DNA of 37,550 nt from CAYVKM01 sp964452045 (GCA_964452045.1 CAYVKM010000030.1:1-37550), one strand, 5' to 3'. Counted from the stretch's first letter, positions 24,973 through 34,172 are shown. Made by a program: numbers and translations. The notes: generated by a model not told the origin, from the sequence alone.

Positions 24973-25366
24973 ATTATTTTCTCCATTTTATAAACACACA
25001 AATTTAAATAGAAAGCGTTATTAAAAGAAAATTTTTTCATGTGACTCATCATTACACCTAAGACATTTTTTGTAAATAAGGCGTAGATTTATCTATTGAA
25101 AGGTTCTCTTAGCCTATCAATATTTGATCGCCTACAATAACAATATATCTTTCAATATAAATTCTAACTAAATTTTTAATTGAAGGAACAAAGGCAATTT
25201 TTGTTCCTGCTGCATGACGTTGCAGAAAGCCGGATAATAGCTTTATGGATATTACCTTCTTAAAGATATCACAGATTGTTTGAAATGAATACTGATTGGA
25301 TCTGCTAAAAAATTTTAAGAATCAGAGGACGGAATAAATTTCCGCCCTCTTTATTTAAATACTAAA
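24973..25366. other. 394-bp intergenic region with inverted repeats
   Basis: It lies between glgP and the OmpA-family gene. I see a 9-bp inverted repeat TATTGAAAG / CTTTCAATA (25094-25102 and 25149-25157) enclosing a smaller one (ATCAA-TAT-TTGAT), then GGAACAAA / TTTGTTCC (25185-25192 and 25200-25207), and at the far end the terminator of the OmpA-family gene. No open frame of note. It may be a structured leader of glgP or no more than AT-rich sequence. Confidence 0.4.
25305..25349 (-). terminator. Terminator downstream of the OmpA/TSP3 gene
   Basis: On the minus strand GAGGGCGGAA-ATTTA-TTCCGTCCTC (25349-25325) forms a 10-bp stem with one G-U pair, followed by a T-rich stretch containing TTTTTT. 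The stem starts 18 bases after the stop codon. Confidence 0.65.
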
Positions 25367-26758
25367 TTATTGGGTCCTAAAAAATTCAATCCTTCTATTT
25401 TTAGCTCGACCTTCCTTCGTGGCATTCGAAGCTACTGGATCCTCCGGACCAAAACCTTTGGTTGTTAATCGTGATGCATCAATACCCTTGGTCATCAAAT
25501 ACATTTTAACTGTTTCTGCCCTCTCTTTAGAAAGTCTGATGTTCCTTTCGTAGCCTCCGGTATTGTCCGTGTATCCACGTATTTCTACATAAATTTGTGG
25601 ATTTTTTTGTAGTGTTTCTGCTACATCATCAAGGATATCTTCCGAATTGGGATCAAGTTCCGCACTTCCGGTTCGGAAATAAATGCCCTTAAGAATAATT
25701 GTTTTTCCTTTTTCCAGTTCAACTTTTGGTTTTTCATCAGGACATCCATCCTCGTCTTCCCAACCGTTAAAGGTTTCCGGTTTATTCGGACATTTATCAT
25801 TAATATCAAGAATACCATCGCCATCATTATCCGGATCAGGACATCCATCATCGTCTTGAAAACCGTCGAGATCTTCTTTTGTATTAGTTCCTTTTGCCAC
25901 AGTCTCATCTGTGCCTGGACATTTATCCTTAACATCCGGAATACCATCGCCATCATTGTCCGGATCCGGGCACCCATCCTTATCCTTAAATCCATCTATA
26001 TCTTCCGCTTTGTTTGGACATTTATCAATTACATCTAATATGCCATCCTTGTCATTGTCCGGATCAGGGCATCCATCCTCGTCCTCATAGCCATCCAAAT
26101 CCTCTTTTTTATTAGGACAGCGGTCAATTTTGTCGGGAATCCCATCACCATCTGAATCTCTTTCTTCTCCTCCAAAGTAAAAGGTGAGCTTTAGCGCACT
26201 CGTTATATAACTATCGTCAGCACTGCCAGTTTTGAGATCGTCCAAATAGTCAGTGAATGTATAATGATATACGCCCTGTAAATCGAGAGAAAGATTCTCA
26301 CCCAGGAAAAACGATAAACCGCCACCCAGCGGGGTTCCAAACTGATATTTGTCGTAGTTATTTGCAGCGTTATTAGGTAATTTATTGTCATTTTTATCCA
26401 TGGGATCAAATTTAAACCCTTCCACCCCAACTAAGAAATAAGGATGAACGGGACCAAAAGCCACCAGTTTAAATTTTATATCTGCCGATATATAAAAAAG
26501 TTGAGTTTTAAAATACTGGAGATTTTTATTCGCTTCCAATGTAGTAATTCCCGATTCAATTCCGATGCTATAAAATCGGGTCATCCAATAATCCATCGAT
26601 AATCCAAAATGTGGTTTCCACTCCTGATCATTAATATCCCCAAAGTAAGTGGCTACTCCCCCTTTCAAACCCACCCCAACTTTTCCATCTACATCCTGTG
26701 AAAAACAAAATTGTCCCAATATCAAAAGTATTGCTAAAATGTGAATCATTTTGTACAT
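25367..26758 (-). CDS. OmpA-family protein with thrombospondin type-3 repeats
   Basis: A 463-residue outer-membrane protein. A signal peptide (about 1-20) leads to an eight-strand-type barrel domain (about 25-195). Residues about 200-340 hold four thrombospondin type-3 calcium-binding units (DSDGDGIPDKIDRCPN, then DNDGDGILD-type repeats with CPD/CPN cysteines). The C-terminal about 115 residues are the OmpA peptidoglycan-binding domain, with RGYTDNTGGYERNIRLS and the ending NRRIEFF. A strong AGGAGG lies seven bases before the ATG, and its terminator follows, so it is a single-gene unit and probably abundant. It would tie the outer membrane to the cell wall through a calcium-stiffened linker. 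The DNA of the repeats is itself near-repetitive. Confidence 0.93.
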   Translation of the reverse strand: MYKMIHILAILLILGQFCFSQDVDGKVGVGLKGGVATYFGDINDQEWKPHFGLSMDYWMTRFYSIGIESGITTLEANKNLQYFKTQLFYISADIKFKLVAFGPVHPYFLVGVEGFKFDPMDKNDNKLPNNAANNYDKYQFGTPLGGGLSFFLGENLSLDLQGVYHYTFTDYLDDLKTGSADDSYITSALKLTFYFGGEERDSDGDGIPDKIDRCPNKKEDLDGYEDEDGCPDPDNDKDGILDVIDKCPNKAEDIDGFKDKDGCPDPDNDGDGIPDVKDKCPGTDETVAKGTNTKEDLDGFQDDDGCPDPDNDGDGILDINDKCPNKPETFNGWEDEDGCPDEKPKVELEKGKTIILKGIYFRTGSAELDPNSEDILDDVAETLQKNPQIYVEIRGYTDNTGGYERNIRLSKERAETVKMYLMTKGIDASRLTTKGFGPEDPVASNATKEGRAKNRRIEFFRTQ

Positions 26759-26958
26759 GGTAAGGCCTCCTTCTAATTAATTACCTTATTGCCCTAATTT
26801 ATTGAATTGAAATCTATGAAAGAATCGGAAGTATTAGGAAATTTAAAACATTAATAATATAAGATTTTAGGCGCTAATTTACAAGGTATATTACGGATTT
26901 CAGCTAATATTTGAGTCTTAAATTTGGAGAATTATTATATCCGGTGGAACTGTTTTAT

Positions 26959-26973
26959 ACCCCGTCAGGAGTG
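26959..26973 (-). repeat. Extra copy of the palindromic intergenic repeat
   Basis: On the minus strand CACTCCTGACGGGGT matches the core of the units at 22080 and 22137, and the flanking bases ATTT before the core also match the 22137 copy. It sits in the gap between the OmpA-family gene and the unknown membrane protein. Confidence 0.5.
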
Positions 26974-27038
26974 AAATACTACCTTCATAATTTTTCTGGA
27001 AAATTAAGCTGATTAAATCACCCAGGTCAATATTATAA

Positions 27039-28124
27039 TTAAGCAATCGCTATTATCTGTTTTTTTGATCGCTTTTCCCTTTCGATCATAAAACGAAGCG
27101 CCCAATAAATCAAAAGATTAAATATTAATCCGGTGGTGGCGGCAAACTGATCCCGGTAAAACAGAAATACCTGAGTAATAAAAATGGATAAGAGAACGGA
27201 TCGCTCAAACATTCGGTAGGCCAATAATTTCGATTTTCTCAGATACCAGATACCAATAAACACTAAAGCGCCGGCAATCAGAGAAGAAAGTAATTCAGCC
27301 CAATCGATAAAGGTTAAGTTGCTGATCTTGATGGAAATTTTTTCCAGTATTCCGATGTTTAATATCTGGTTCCACCCCAGGCCCCAGAAAAATATTAAAA
27401 CAATGATATAGGAAAGTTTGATGATAAACTGGGCAATAAAAAAAGATATGATAGCAACATTGAAGTACGGAAGGGAAATAACTTTCTGGTATAAGGATCG
27501 GAGATAGTTTTTTACTTTCTGATATGGTGAAGGGGTGGCCGGAGGAATCAATTTTGTATCCTCCAGTGTTTTCCTTAAGGAGAGGGCAATGGGTTCATCA
27601 CTTTTGCTTTTATCCAAAAACTCCAGGGCCCGATCCCTCTCTTCTTTATCCATGTCATGAAGTACCACCTCTTCCGTTTCCCTAAGGGTATTCAATAAAA
27701 ATTCACGGGAGGAGTAGGTTTTTCCGGTTTTAATTCCCCTTACAATCAGGACAATGAGGATAAAGGTCACATAGATGATGGCAACGGAAGGTTGAAAAAA
27801 GTAGTCGTTGTCCTGGGTGACAAACTTACCTACTTCATCGATAAAAGTGCCGAAACCGATGCCACCGATGATTGCGGCAATTTTTTCTGTTCTCTTCCCG
27901 ATGAACATAAGCAATAAAAAAATGGAAATAAGCATCAGCAAACCACCCCATAGCATATGGGCAATATGTAGTTTAGCCCCACCAAGTTGGGGATAACCGG
28001 TTAGCACCAGAAAAAGTCTGATCAGGAAAATGGCCAGAATGGCAAAAACCAGGAATAACTCCAGGTAAAGTCCGGAGTCAAATTTGCGGTTAAAGCTGCT
28101 TGCTTTTTTCAATCTGGATGTCAT
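27039..28124 (-). CDS. Unknown integral membrane protein
   Basis: A 361-residue protein I cannot assign to a named family. It has about eight hydrophobic segments: four in the N-terminal half (about 21-42, 55-75, 82-100, 112-130), a soluble charged region (about 135-210), then four more (about 218-245, 275-295, 310-325, 330-350). A polar motif FIDEVGKFVTQDNDYFF (about residues 93-110) between helices 3 and 4 is a candidate functional site. The C-terminus is basic. It starts 33 bp after the antiporter gene on the same strand and has no clear ribosome site, so translation may depend on read-through from that gene. A role in ion homeostasis is only a context guess. Confidence 0.6.
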   Translation of the reverse strand: MTSRLKKASSFNRKFDSGLYLELFLVFAILAIFLIRLFLVLTGYPQLGGAKLHIAHMLWGGLLMLISIFLLLMFIGKRTEKIAAIIGGIGFGTFIDEVGKFVTQDNDYFFQPSVAIIYVTFILIVLIVRGIKTGKTYSSREFLLNTLRETEEVVLHDMDKEERDRALEFLDKSKSDEPIALSLRKTLEDTKLIPPATPSPYQKVKNYLRSLYQKVISLPYFNVAIISFFIAQFIIKLSYIIVLIFFWGLGWNQILNIGILEKISIKISNLTFIDWAELLSSLIAGALVFIGIWYLRKSKLLAYRMFERSVLLSIFITQVFLFYRDQFAATTGLIFNLLIYWALRFMIEREKRSKKQIIAIA

Positions 28125-28157
28125 CGGTCAAAAGACAACATTTATCATCAGGTTAAC

Positions 28158-29963
28158 TTAAGGTAAACTCACCTCAATTTTTTTGATCAGGCTTATCAGG
28201 GTTTGTCCTGGTTCGGGGGTAGGTGTATTATCGGTCGCTATTACCGTCAAATTTCCATCTTCATCTACTAAAAAAAGAGGAATGTAAGAATTCTTATAAT
28301 GTTTTCGGAAATCCTTATAGTCGAATTCTTCGGACAATGGCGTGGATTTCAATTCTGCCCCATCGCTGAATAAATTTGAAAGCGTATCGTAATTAATATC
28401 ATTGCCAAAAAGAGTCCTTCCCTTCAGAATGCGGGAAACCTCACTTTTACTTCCGCCCCGTTTGGTATTCTCTGGCAAATGATACACTTCGGCCCGTTCA
28501 AAAATTTCCATAAAATGAAGTGCCGCCAGTGAATTAACCTCATCGTTGGCGGTTAAAGCGATCAAGCGTCCCAATCCGCTGGTATCGATCTCATCGATGG
28601 CACTTTCGGAAAGTATATTACCGTAATAGGTTGGCAGACCTTCGATTCTGGCAGAGGAAATATTTTGGTAGTTACTATCGGCCAATAAAACCTGAATACC
28701 GGTGTCCTGTAGTTCCCTGGCCATAGCCCGTGCCCAATCGTGGGCGCCGACAAAAATTACTCCCTGTGGATTACTTTTTGCCAGACCTAACCATCTGGCG
28801 ACCGGAGCGGCGGTCAATCCATAGAAAGTAACAGTTCCAATGATAACCAAAAATATCATTGGGACCAGCACCACCGCCTGCTGGTGATTTCCTTCCAGCA
28901 GGGCCAGGGCAAATACCGATGAAACGGCTGCTGCCACGATACCACGCGGGGCCATCCAGAAAAGAAAAACCCGCTCCTTCCAGTTTAGCTGACTCCGGAT
29001 TGTGGATAACCACACCGCCAGTGGTCTGGCAACGAATATCAACACTCCCAGAAAAATAAGGGAATTGAGATTTATATAGCTCAGACTTTCGGTTTGCAGA
29101 CGGGCAGCCAGTAAAATAAACAAACCGGAAATCAGCAGTACCCGCAAATTTTCTTTAAACTCGGCGATGTGCTGAATCGTCACATATTTTTGATTGGCTA
29201 AAAATATTCCCATCATGGTTACAGCCAGTAAACCTGATTCATGTTGAAAAAAATTTGAAGCGGCAAACACTAATACTGCCATCATTAGAGCGAACGGGCT
29301 TTGCAGATAATCGGGAATCCAGTATTTTTTCATGAACAGAACCATGATTACTGCCCCAACAAACCCCAATCCGATTCCCAGAAATATGGTCTTGATAAAA
29401 CCGCTCAGAATTACGGTGGTCACGGATTCTCCGGCGCTGGTTTGAATGACCTCAAATACCAGGACGGCCAGGGAAGCGCCGATGGGATCGTTAATGATTC
29501 CCTCCCAGCGGGCCACCGAACCAATTCGGTTAACCACCCGCAAATGCTGAAGCAACGGTATAACCACCGTCGGTCCGGTTACTACCAGAATTGCCCCAAG
29601 CAATATAGATAAGGAAAGGCTAAGATCTAAGAGCAGATAGGCTGCTGCTGTGGCAGTAATCCAGGTGACAATTACTCCGGTACTGACCAGTTGTCTCACC
29701 ACGTCCTCCACCCCCTTCAGCTTCGGGAAGTGGAGACTTAGGCCCCCTTCAAACAAAATAATGGCAACGGAAATTGAAACAATCGGGAACAGGCTGTCAC
29801 CCAATAATTTTCCCGGATCGATGAATCCGGTAACCGGCCCGGCTAAAAACCCGGTAATCAATAACACCAGGATAGAAGGAACCTGAATTCGCCAGGCAAT
29901 CCACTGAGCCACAATTCCAAGGACAATAATAGCCGAAAGACCGATTAAAAAATTTTCACTCAT
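28158..29963 (-). CDS. CPA1-type Na+/H+ antiporter with C-terminal TrkA-N-like domain
   Basis: A 601-residue transporter. The first about 390 residues hold about 12 helices with family marks: IILFEGGLSL near residue 68, the unwound-helix motif VVTGPTVVIPLL, and EGIINDPIGA with the ion-binding Asn158-Asp159 pair. From about residue 395 a cytosolic Rossmann-type domain (VIFVGAHDWARAMARELQDTG) resembles TrkA-N/RCK nucleotide-binding domains, then about 80 unassigned residues. Such fusions exchange Na+ or K+ for protons under nucleotide control. The start has no strong ribosome site. The gene is divergent from degP across 334 bp and is followed by the unknown membrane protein. Confidence 0.9.
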   Translation of the reverse strand: MSENFLIGLSAIIVLGIVAQWIAWRIQVPSILVLLITGFLAGPVTGFIDPGKLLGDSLFPIVSISVAIILFEGGLSLHFPKLKGVEDVVRQLVSTGVIVTWITATAAAYLLLDLSLSLSILLGAILVVTGPTVVIPLLQHLRVVNRIGSVARWEGIINDPIGASLAVLVFEVIQTSAGESVTTVILSGFIKTIFLGIGLGFVGAVIMVLFMKKYWIPDYLQSPFALMMAVLVFAASNFFQHESGLLAVTMMGIFLANQKYVTIQHIAEFKENLRVLLISGLFILLAARLQTESLSYINLNSLIFLGVLIFVARPLAVWLSTIRSQLNWKERVFLFWMAPRGIVAAAVSSVFALALLEGNHQQAVVLVPMIFLVIIGTVTFYGLTAAPVARWLGLAKSNPQGVIFVGAHDWARAMARELQDTGIQVLLADSNYQNISSARIEGLPTYYGNILSESAIDEIDTSGLGRLIALTANDEVNSLAALHFMEIFERAEVYHLPENTKRGGSKSEVSRILKGRTLFGNDINYDTLSNLFSDGAELKSTPLSEEFDYKDFRKHYKNSYIPLFLVDEDGNLTVIATDNTPTPEPGQTLISLIKKIEVSLP

Positions 29964-30297
29964 TGTTTCTAATCTAATTTGAATTTGTTATCACTAAATA
30001 TAATTGTTGGTGGACGGATTTGCATCCTGTTTATCCGGTTTCTTAGAACAAAAACCGTTTATCCGATTTATCATTGAACCGATAAATTTCAGATTGCTTG
30101 AGTTCTTCTTCCGGTGGTCATGATTTCAGACAAAAAAATATTCTTTCTATTCTTCATAAATTCTTCATTTAGCTGCAATAAAATTTGTCAGCGTTTTGAT
30201 GGAAAGAAAAAATATCGAATCAAAGGTAATTAATTTATCAAGACGAAAATATTTTTACAATTAAACAAACATTAATTTTTTAATGGAGGATTTTATC
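29964..30297. other. Divergent regulatory region between antiporter and degP
   Basis: A 334-bp gap between divergent genes. It contains the degP tandem-box promoter, a 7-bp inverted repeat ATTTATC-N8-GATAAAT (30066-30087) and a direct repeat GTTTATCCG (30029-30037, 30057-30065) nearer the antiporter, and a leader of about 107 nt before degP. The inverted repeat could be an operator for the antiporter; no regulator is known. Confidence 0.45.
30152..30184 (+). promoter_or_regulatory. Tandem CTTCAT box plus -10 element, degP promoter
   Basis: CTTCAT-AAATT-CTTCAT (30152-30168), ten bases, then TAAAAT (30179-30184). The predicted RNA start is near 30191. Orientation and spacing match the other four sites. 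Confidence 0.7.
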
Positions 30298-31827
30298 ATG
30301 TTTAAGAAACAAATGTCTCATCAATTTTGGGTTTACCTGTTGATGGGGGTAATCATTGGATTAGTAATTGCCGTGGGATTTGAATGGAATCAGACCACCA
30401 GCGCACAGACGCCTACCAAGATGGTCACTCAGCAGAGTTCAGAAACACCACAGGCCAGTCCAGCGGATATGAACATCGCGCAACAGTTAAGTAATGTTTT
30501 TGCTTCTGTTGCTGCAGAGGTCAATCCCTCGGTGGTGACTATTTTCACTGAAACCAAGGTCAAAATGCAGGGATCAGCCGGTTCGCCCTTTAATCAGTTT
30601 TTTGGTGACGACTTCTTTAAGAAGTTCTTTCAAATACCACAGCAGCAGGGAGATTTGGTCCAGCATGGGCTGGGATCCGGCGTAATTGTTGATCAAAACG
30701 GAATTATCCTCACCAACAATCATGTGGTCGATGGGGCAGAAAATATAAAAGTACAGCTGCTGGATGGCAGTGAATATGTTGCTAAAGTTAAAGGCACAGA
30801 TCCGCGAACAGACCTGGCGGTAATTACCATTGATGCCAAGGGTTTGACTCCGATTAAAATCGGGGATTCGGATAAGGCTCGTGTAGGCGATTGGGTATTA
30901 GCAATTGGTTCCCCTTTAAATCCCCAGCTGGAACACACAGTTACCGCGGGAATTATCAGCGCCAAAGGACGAAGTGGTGTTGGTCTGAGCCAGTATGAAG
31001 ATTATATCCAAACCGATGCAGCTATTAATCCGGGTAACTCCGGTGGTGCACTGGTGAATGTGGAAGGCGAACTGGTTGGGATCAATTCTGCTATTGCCAC
31101 CCAGACCGGTGGTAATATGGGAATTGGATTTGCCATTCCTTCCAATCTGGCACAGAAAATCATGAACGATATCATCAAAACCGGCAAAGTGGTACGAGGA
31201 TGGTTAGGTGTCTATATTCAGAATGTGACACCGGAAATTGCCCAGGCCATGAAATTGAGCTCGCCGCAGGGGGTGATTATCAGCAAGGTTCAGGATAATA
31301 GCCCGGCCATGAAAGCAGGTCTAAAACCGGAAGATATTATTCTGCAATTAAATGGTAAAGACATTACCAATACCGTTGAGTTAAGTACCTGGATAGCGAG
31401 CACCTCGCCCGGAACGACAGTAACCCTGAAGGTTTTGCGCAATGATAAACCTATGGAAGTAAAAGTGAAGCTGGAAGAACTGAATACCAAGGAACAGGAA
31501 AAGCTGGAAGCACAAGCCCAGGGTGAATCTAATTTTGATAAGATCGGTATGAAGGTCGCCAATATTACACCCGATATGATTTCAAAATACCAGCTCCCGC
31601 AGCAGGTGCAGGGTGTGGTTGTTACTTCAATTGATCCGAAAGGAATTGCTGCCCAGGCAGGGTTGCAGGAAGGTGATGTTGTGCTGAAACTGAATAGAAG
31701 TGCTATTGAATCGGTTGACCAGTTCAACAAGATTATGAAACAGGTAAAACCGGGGGATAATTTATTATTCTACCTGCTCAGAGATGATGCAAATCTGTTC
31801 ATTGCCTTCACGATGCCCCAAAAATAA
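30298..31827 (+). CDS. degP: Periplasmic serine protease/chaperone DegP (HtrA, Do family)
   Basis: A 509-residue protein. An N-terminal signal or anchor helix (about 11-28) precedes the trypsin-like domain with catalytic His142 (LTNNHVVDG), Asp172 (DPRTDLAVI) and Ser248 (NPGNSGGAL). Two PDZ domains follow, at about 290-380 and 405-500. It degrades or refolds damaged envelope proteins. The ATG at 30298 has GGAGG eight bases upstream; a start five codons earlier overlaps that site and is rejected. The order degP then two-component operon, and the tandem box in its promoter, suggest control by that system, much as CpxAR controls degP in E. coli (analogy only). Confidence 0.96.
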   Translation: MFKKQMSHQFWVYLLMGVIIGLVIAVGFEWNQTTSAQTPTKMVTQQSSETPQASPADMNIAQQLSNVFASVAAEVNPSVVTIFTETKVKMQGSAGSPFNQFFGDDFFKKFFQIPQQQGDLVQHGLGSGVIVDQNGIILTNNHVVDGAENIKVQLLDGSEYVAKVKGTDPRTDLAVITIDAKGLTPIKIGDSDKARVGDWVLAIGSPLNPQLEHTVTAGIISAKGRSGVGLSQYEDYIQTDAAINPGNSGGALVNVEGELVGINSAIATQTGGNMGIGFAIPSNLAQKIMNDIIKTGKVVRGWLGVYIQNVTPEIAQAMKLSSPQGVIISKVQDNSPAMKAGLKPEDIILQLNGKDITNTVELSTWIASTSPGTTVTLKVLRNDKPMEVKVKLEELNTKEQEKLEAQAQGESNFDKIGMKVANITPDMISKYQLPQQVQGVVVTSIDPKGIAAQAGLQEGDVVLKLNRSAIESVDQFNKIMKQVKPGDNLLFYLLRDDANLFIAFTMPQK

Positions 31828-31843
31828 ACAGGCACCTTACAAG

Positions 31844-31885
31844 CAGAGGGTATCCTCCGGGATTACCCTCTGTTTGTTTTTTTTA
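31844..31885 (+). terminator. Strong Rho-independent terminator of degP
   Basis: A perfect 9-bp stem CAGAGGGTA / TACCCTCTG (31844-31852, 31864-31872) is followed by TTTGTTTTTTTT. It separates degP from the response-regulator operon. Confidence 0.92.
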
Positions 31886-32000
31886 TTAATGGCTGGTTTG
31901 AAGATGGATAGAAGATTTAAAAATGAATGGGTATAAAAATCATGGATTCTAAAAGGATTTTAAAATATATTCCAAAGAAAAAACCATTGAAGGCACTGAG

Positions 32001-32678
32001 ATGAGAATACTTATTGTTGAAGACGAAGAATCATTGGCTTTAAGAATTAAAAGTGTGCTGGAGAGTGAGAAATATCATCCCGAAGTAGCATTCGATGGTC
32101 GAAACGGTTTAGAACAGGCACTCACTGAAGAGTACGATCTTGTTATTCTGGATATTTTATTGCCCAGGTTAAATGGATTGCAGGTATTAAAAGAAATTCG
32201 TCGGGAGAAATTATCGGTGCCGGTTCTACTGCTAACCGCGAAAAATCGGGTTGAGGATAAGGTTTCCGGTTTAGATGCCGGTGCCGATGATTACCTTACC
32301 AAACCATTTGCTATTCCCGAATTATTGGCCCGGGTTCGGACCTTGCTTCGCCGCCCAACCGATTCAAAATCATCCGTCCTGAAAATTGGAGATCTGGAAG
32401 TCGATACCAGCACTCATGAAGTATTTCGCCAAGGGAAAGCAATGACCCTTACCACCAAAGAATACTCAATTCTGGAGTTTCTGCTGTATAATAAAAACCG
32501 GGTCTTGTCCCGTCTGTCTATTGCAGAACATGTCTGGGGGGATAATTTTGATTTATTTACCATGACTAATTTTGTGGATGTCCACATAAAAAATCTTCGT
32601 AAAAAATTGGGTGATGATGAAACAAAGAAATTAATACAGACTGTTCGCGGCGTCGGTTATATGATCAAGGAAGAATAA
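32001..32678 (+). CDS. OmpR/PhoB-family response regulator
   Basis: A 225-residue transcription factor. The receiver domain has the acidic pocket (Glu8-Asp9), phosphoacceptor Asp51 (LVILDILLPRLNG), Thr79 and Lys101 (YLTKPFA). The C-terminal winged helix (about 128-225) has the usual TTKEYSILEFLLYN and FVDVHIKNLRKKLG recognition region, ending RGVGYMI. GAAGG lies seven bases before the ATG. The histidine kinase gene overlaps its stop (TAATG). Promoters on both sides (degP and the MFS gene) and three others in the window carry 11-bp-phased CTTCAT repeats, the spacing expected of targets for this family. It is the only DNA-binding regulator in the window. Confidence 0.95.
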   Translation: MRILIVEDEESLALRIKSVLESEKYHPEVAFDGRNGLEQALTEEYDLVILDILLPRLNGLQVLKEIRREKLSVPVLLLTAKNRVEDKVSGLDAGADDYLTKPFAIPELLARVRTLLRRPTDSKSSVLKIGDLEVDTSTHEVFRQGKAMTLTTKEYSILEFLLYNKNRVLSRLSIAEHVWGDNFDLFTMTNFVDVHIKNLRKKLGDDETKKLIQTVRGVGYMIKEE

Positions 32679-34096
32679 TGAAAATACGGATACGGCTTAC
32701 TTCCTGGTATTTTGTGCTTTCATTAATCATTTTAATTGTTTTCAGTCTTGCTACCTATCTGGGGATGCGACGGCTCCTGTTCGATGCCCTGGATAAGGAA
32801 CTCAATATTCTGGCGGATACCATTGAAAGGGATTACGATCCGTTTTTCGGGCATTTTCAGGGATTTTTATTCGGTCCGGATCACATGAATAACTATGTTG
32901 ATCATTACCTGTTGGTTTATAATGTCTCCCGGGAAATATTATATGCCTCCCCCATAACCCGGCTGGTAAACCTGAACATACCCCTTCCTGAAAACACGGT
33001 TGAAATAGGATATCTCAAAGAAGTGAATGTAAAACAGCGAACCCCATATTTATACAGTTCTCCCGGTAGAATAACTTTTCGGGTTATTGCCCGCCAGCTC
33101 TATTCTGAAGATAGATTTATTGGCTGGGTTGTGGTAGGTCTCCCCATGGAGCGGCTTGAGGATTCCATGGAAAATTTGTTAAAGGTCCTGGGGGTGTCCA
33201 TACTCTTTGCAGTAGTTTTGGTGGCAAGCGCCAGTTATATTCTTACCAAGAGATCTCTGGAGCCCATAAATCAGATAACCAACAAAGCTACTCAGATCAG
33301 CTACACCAATATCAGTGATCGCCTTCCGGTGGTCAATCCAGAAGATGAGCTCGGAAAGCTCACCGAAGTATTAAATAACCTTTTAGACAGGCTTGAAAAA
33401 GCCTTTGCCAGTCAGCAGGAGTTTCTGGCGGATGCCGCTCACGAACTTAAAACACCGCTTGCTACGCTAAGGGCATACTGGGAAGGTGAGTTGAATAATC
33501 CCAAAATAACTCTGGGACTTAAAGAGAAGATGGTCCAGGATATTGAAATCATTTCCCGTTTAAGTCACATGATAAATAATTTGTTGTTACTCTCACAAAC
33601 TGAATCTGTTCGCTCTAATTTTGAATTTTCTCAATTGCAATTGGATGATCTGATCCGGGATGTGGCTGCTGATACGGAAGTTCTGGCGGAAATGAAACAA
33701 CAGAATATAGAGATCGTCGAACTGCCAAAGTTCTCTATACAGGGAGATAAAAACCGGCTTTATCAGCTCTTCTTTAATTTCATTGATAATGCCTCTAAGT
33801 ATACTCCCGAAAACGGGAGAATCTGGATTTCCCTGAGACCTAAGGATGGTTTTGTTTCAGTGGAAATTCGCGACAACGGTGTGGGAATTCCCAAAGAACA
33901 CCTGCCCCATATTTTTCAGAGATTTTACCGGGTGCAAAAAGACCGGTCCAGAGCCACGGGAGGCAGCGGGCTGGGTCTTTCAATCTGTAAGCTCATTGTA
34001 GAATCGCATGGGGGCCACATCGAAGTTGAGAGTGAAGTGGGAAAAGGAACCATGTTCCGAATAATACTTCCCCAAAATATGAATCAAATAAACTGA
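32678..34096 (+). CDS. Sensor histidine kinase
   Basis: A 472-residue membrane kinase, partner of the preceding regulator (one-base overlap). First helix about 9-29, an extracytoplasmic sensor of about 140 residues (30-168) without recognisable motifs, second helix about 170-190, HAMP (about 192-245), the HisKA domain with His255 in AAHELKTPLATLR, and the HATPase domain with N box FIDNASKYTP, DNGVGIP and GGSGLGLSICKLI. The tandem arrangement resembles EnvZ/CpxA/BaeS-class kinases. The stimulus is not evident; envelope stress is inferred from the flanking degP gene. Confidence 0.95.
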   Translation: MKIRIRLTSWYFVLSLIILIVFSLATYLGMRRLLFDALDKELNILADTIERDYDPFFGHFQGFLFGPDHMNNYVDHYLLVYNVSREILYASPITRLVNLNIPLPENTVEIGYLKEVNVKQRTPYLYSSPGRITFRVIARQLYSEDRFIGWVVVGLPMERLEDSMENLLKVLGVSILFAVVLVASASYILTKRSLEPINQITNKATQISYTNISDRLPVVNPEDELGKLTEVLNNLLDRLEKAFASQQEFLADAAHELKTPLATLRAYWEGELNNPKITLGLKEKMVQDIEIISRLSHMINNLLLLSQTESVRSNFEFSQLQLDDLIRDVAADTEVLAEMKQQNIEIVELPKFSIQGDKNRLYQLFFNFIDNASKYTPENGRIWISLRPKDGFVSVEIRDNGVGIPKEHLPHIFQRFYRVQKDRSRATGGSGLGLSICKLIVESHGGHIEVESEVGKGTMFRIILPQNMNQIN

Positions 34097-34172
34097 TCGG
34101 AAGTGCCACCCGCAAAGTAACCCAAATTACGGTAAATTTTGTTTATTAAACAGGGATGCCCTCAATTTTTAG

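Noticed and set aside
25735..26165. Repetitive DNA that might look like a CRISPR or tandem repeat array
   Set aside because: It is the coding sequence of the thrombospondin type-3 repeats of the OmpA-family gene; the units stay in frame and encode Asp-rich calcium loops.
31898..31914. A sixth CTTCAT-like tandem upstream of the response regulator (minus strand CTTCTA-N5-CTTCAA)
   Set aside because: The 11-bp period is right, but each half-site has mismatches, it points away from the regulator gene, and it starts just after the degP terminator. Autoregulation is possible but this is not good evidence.
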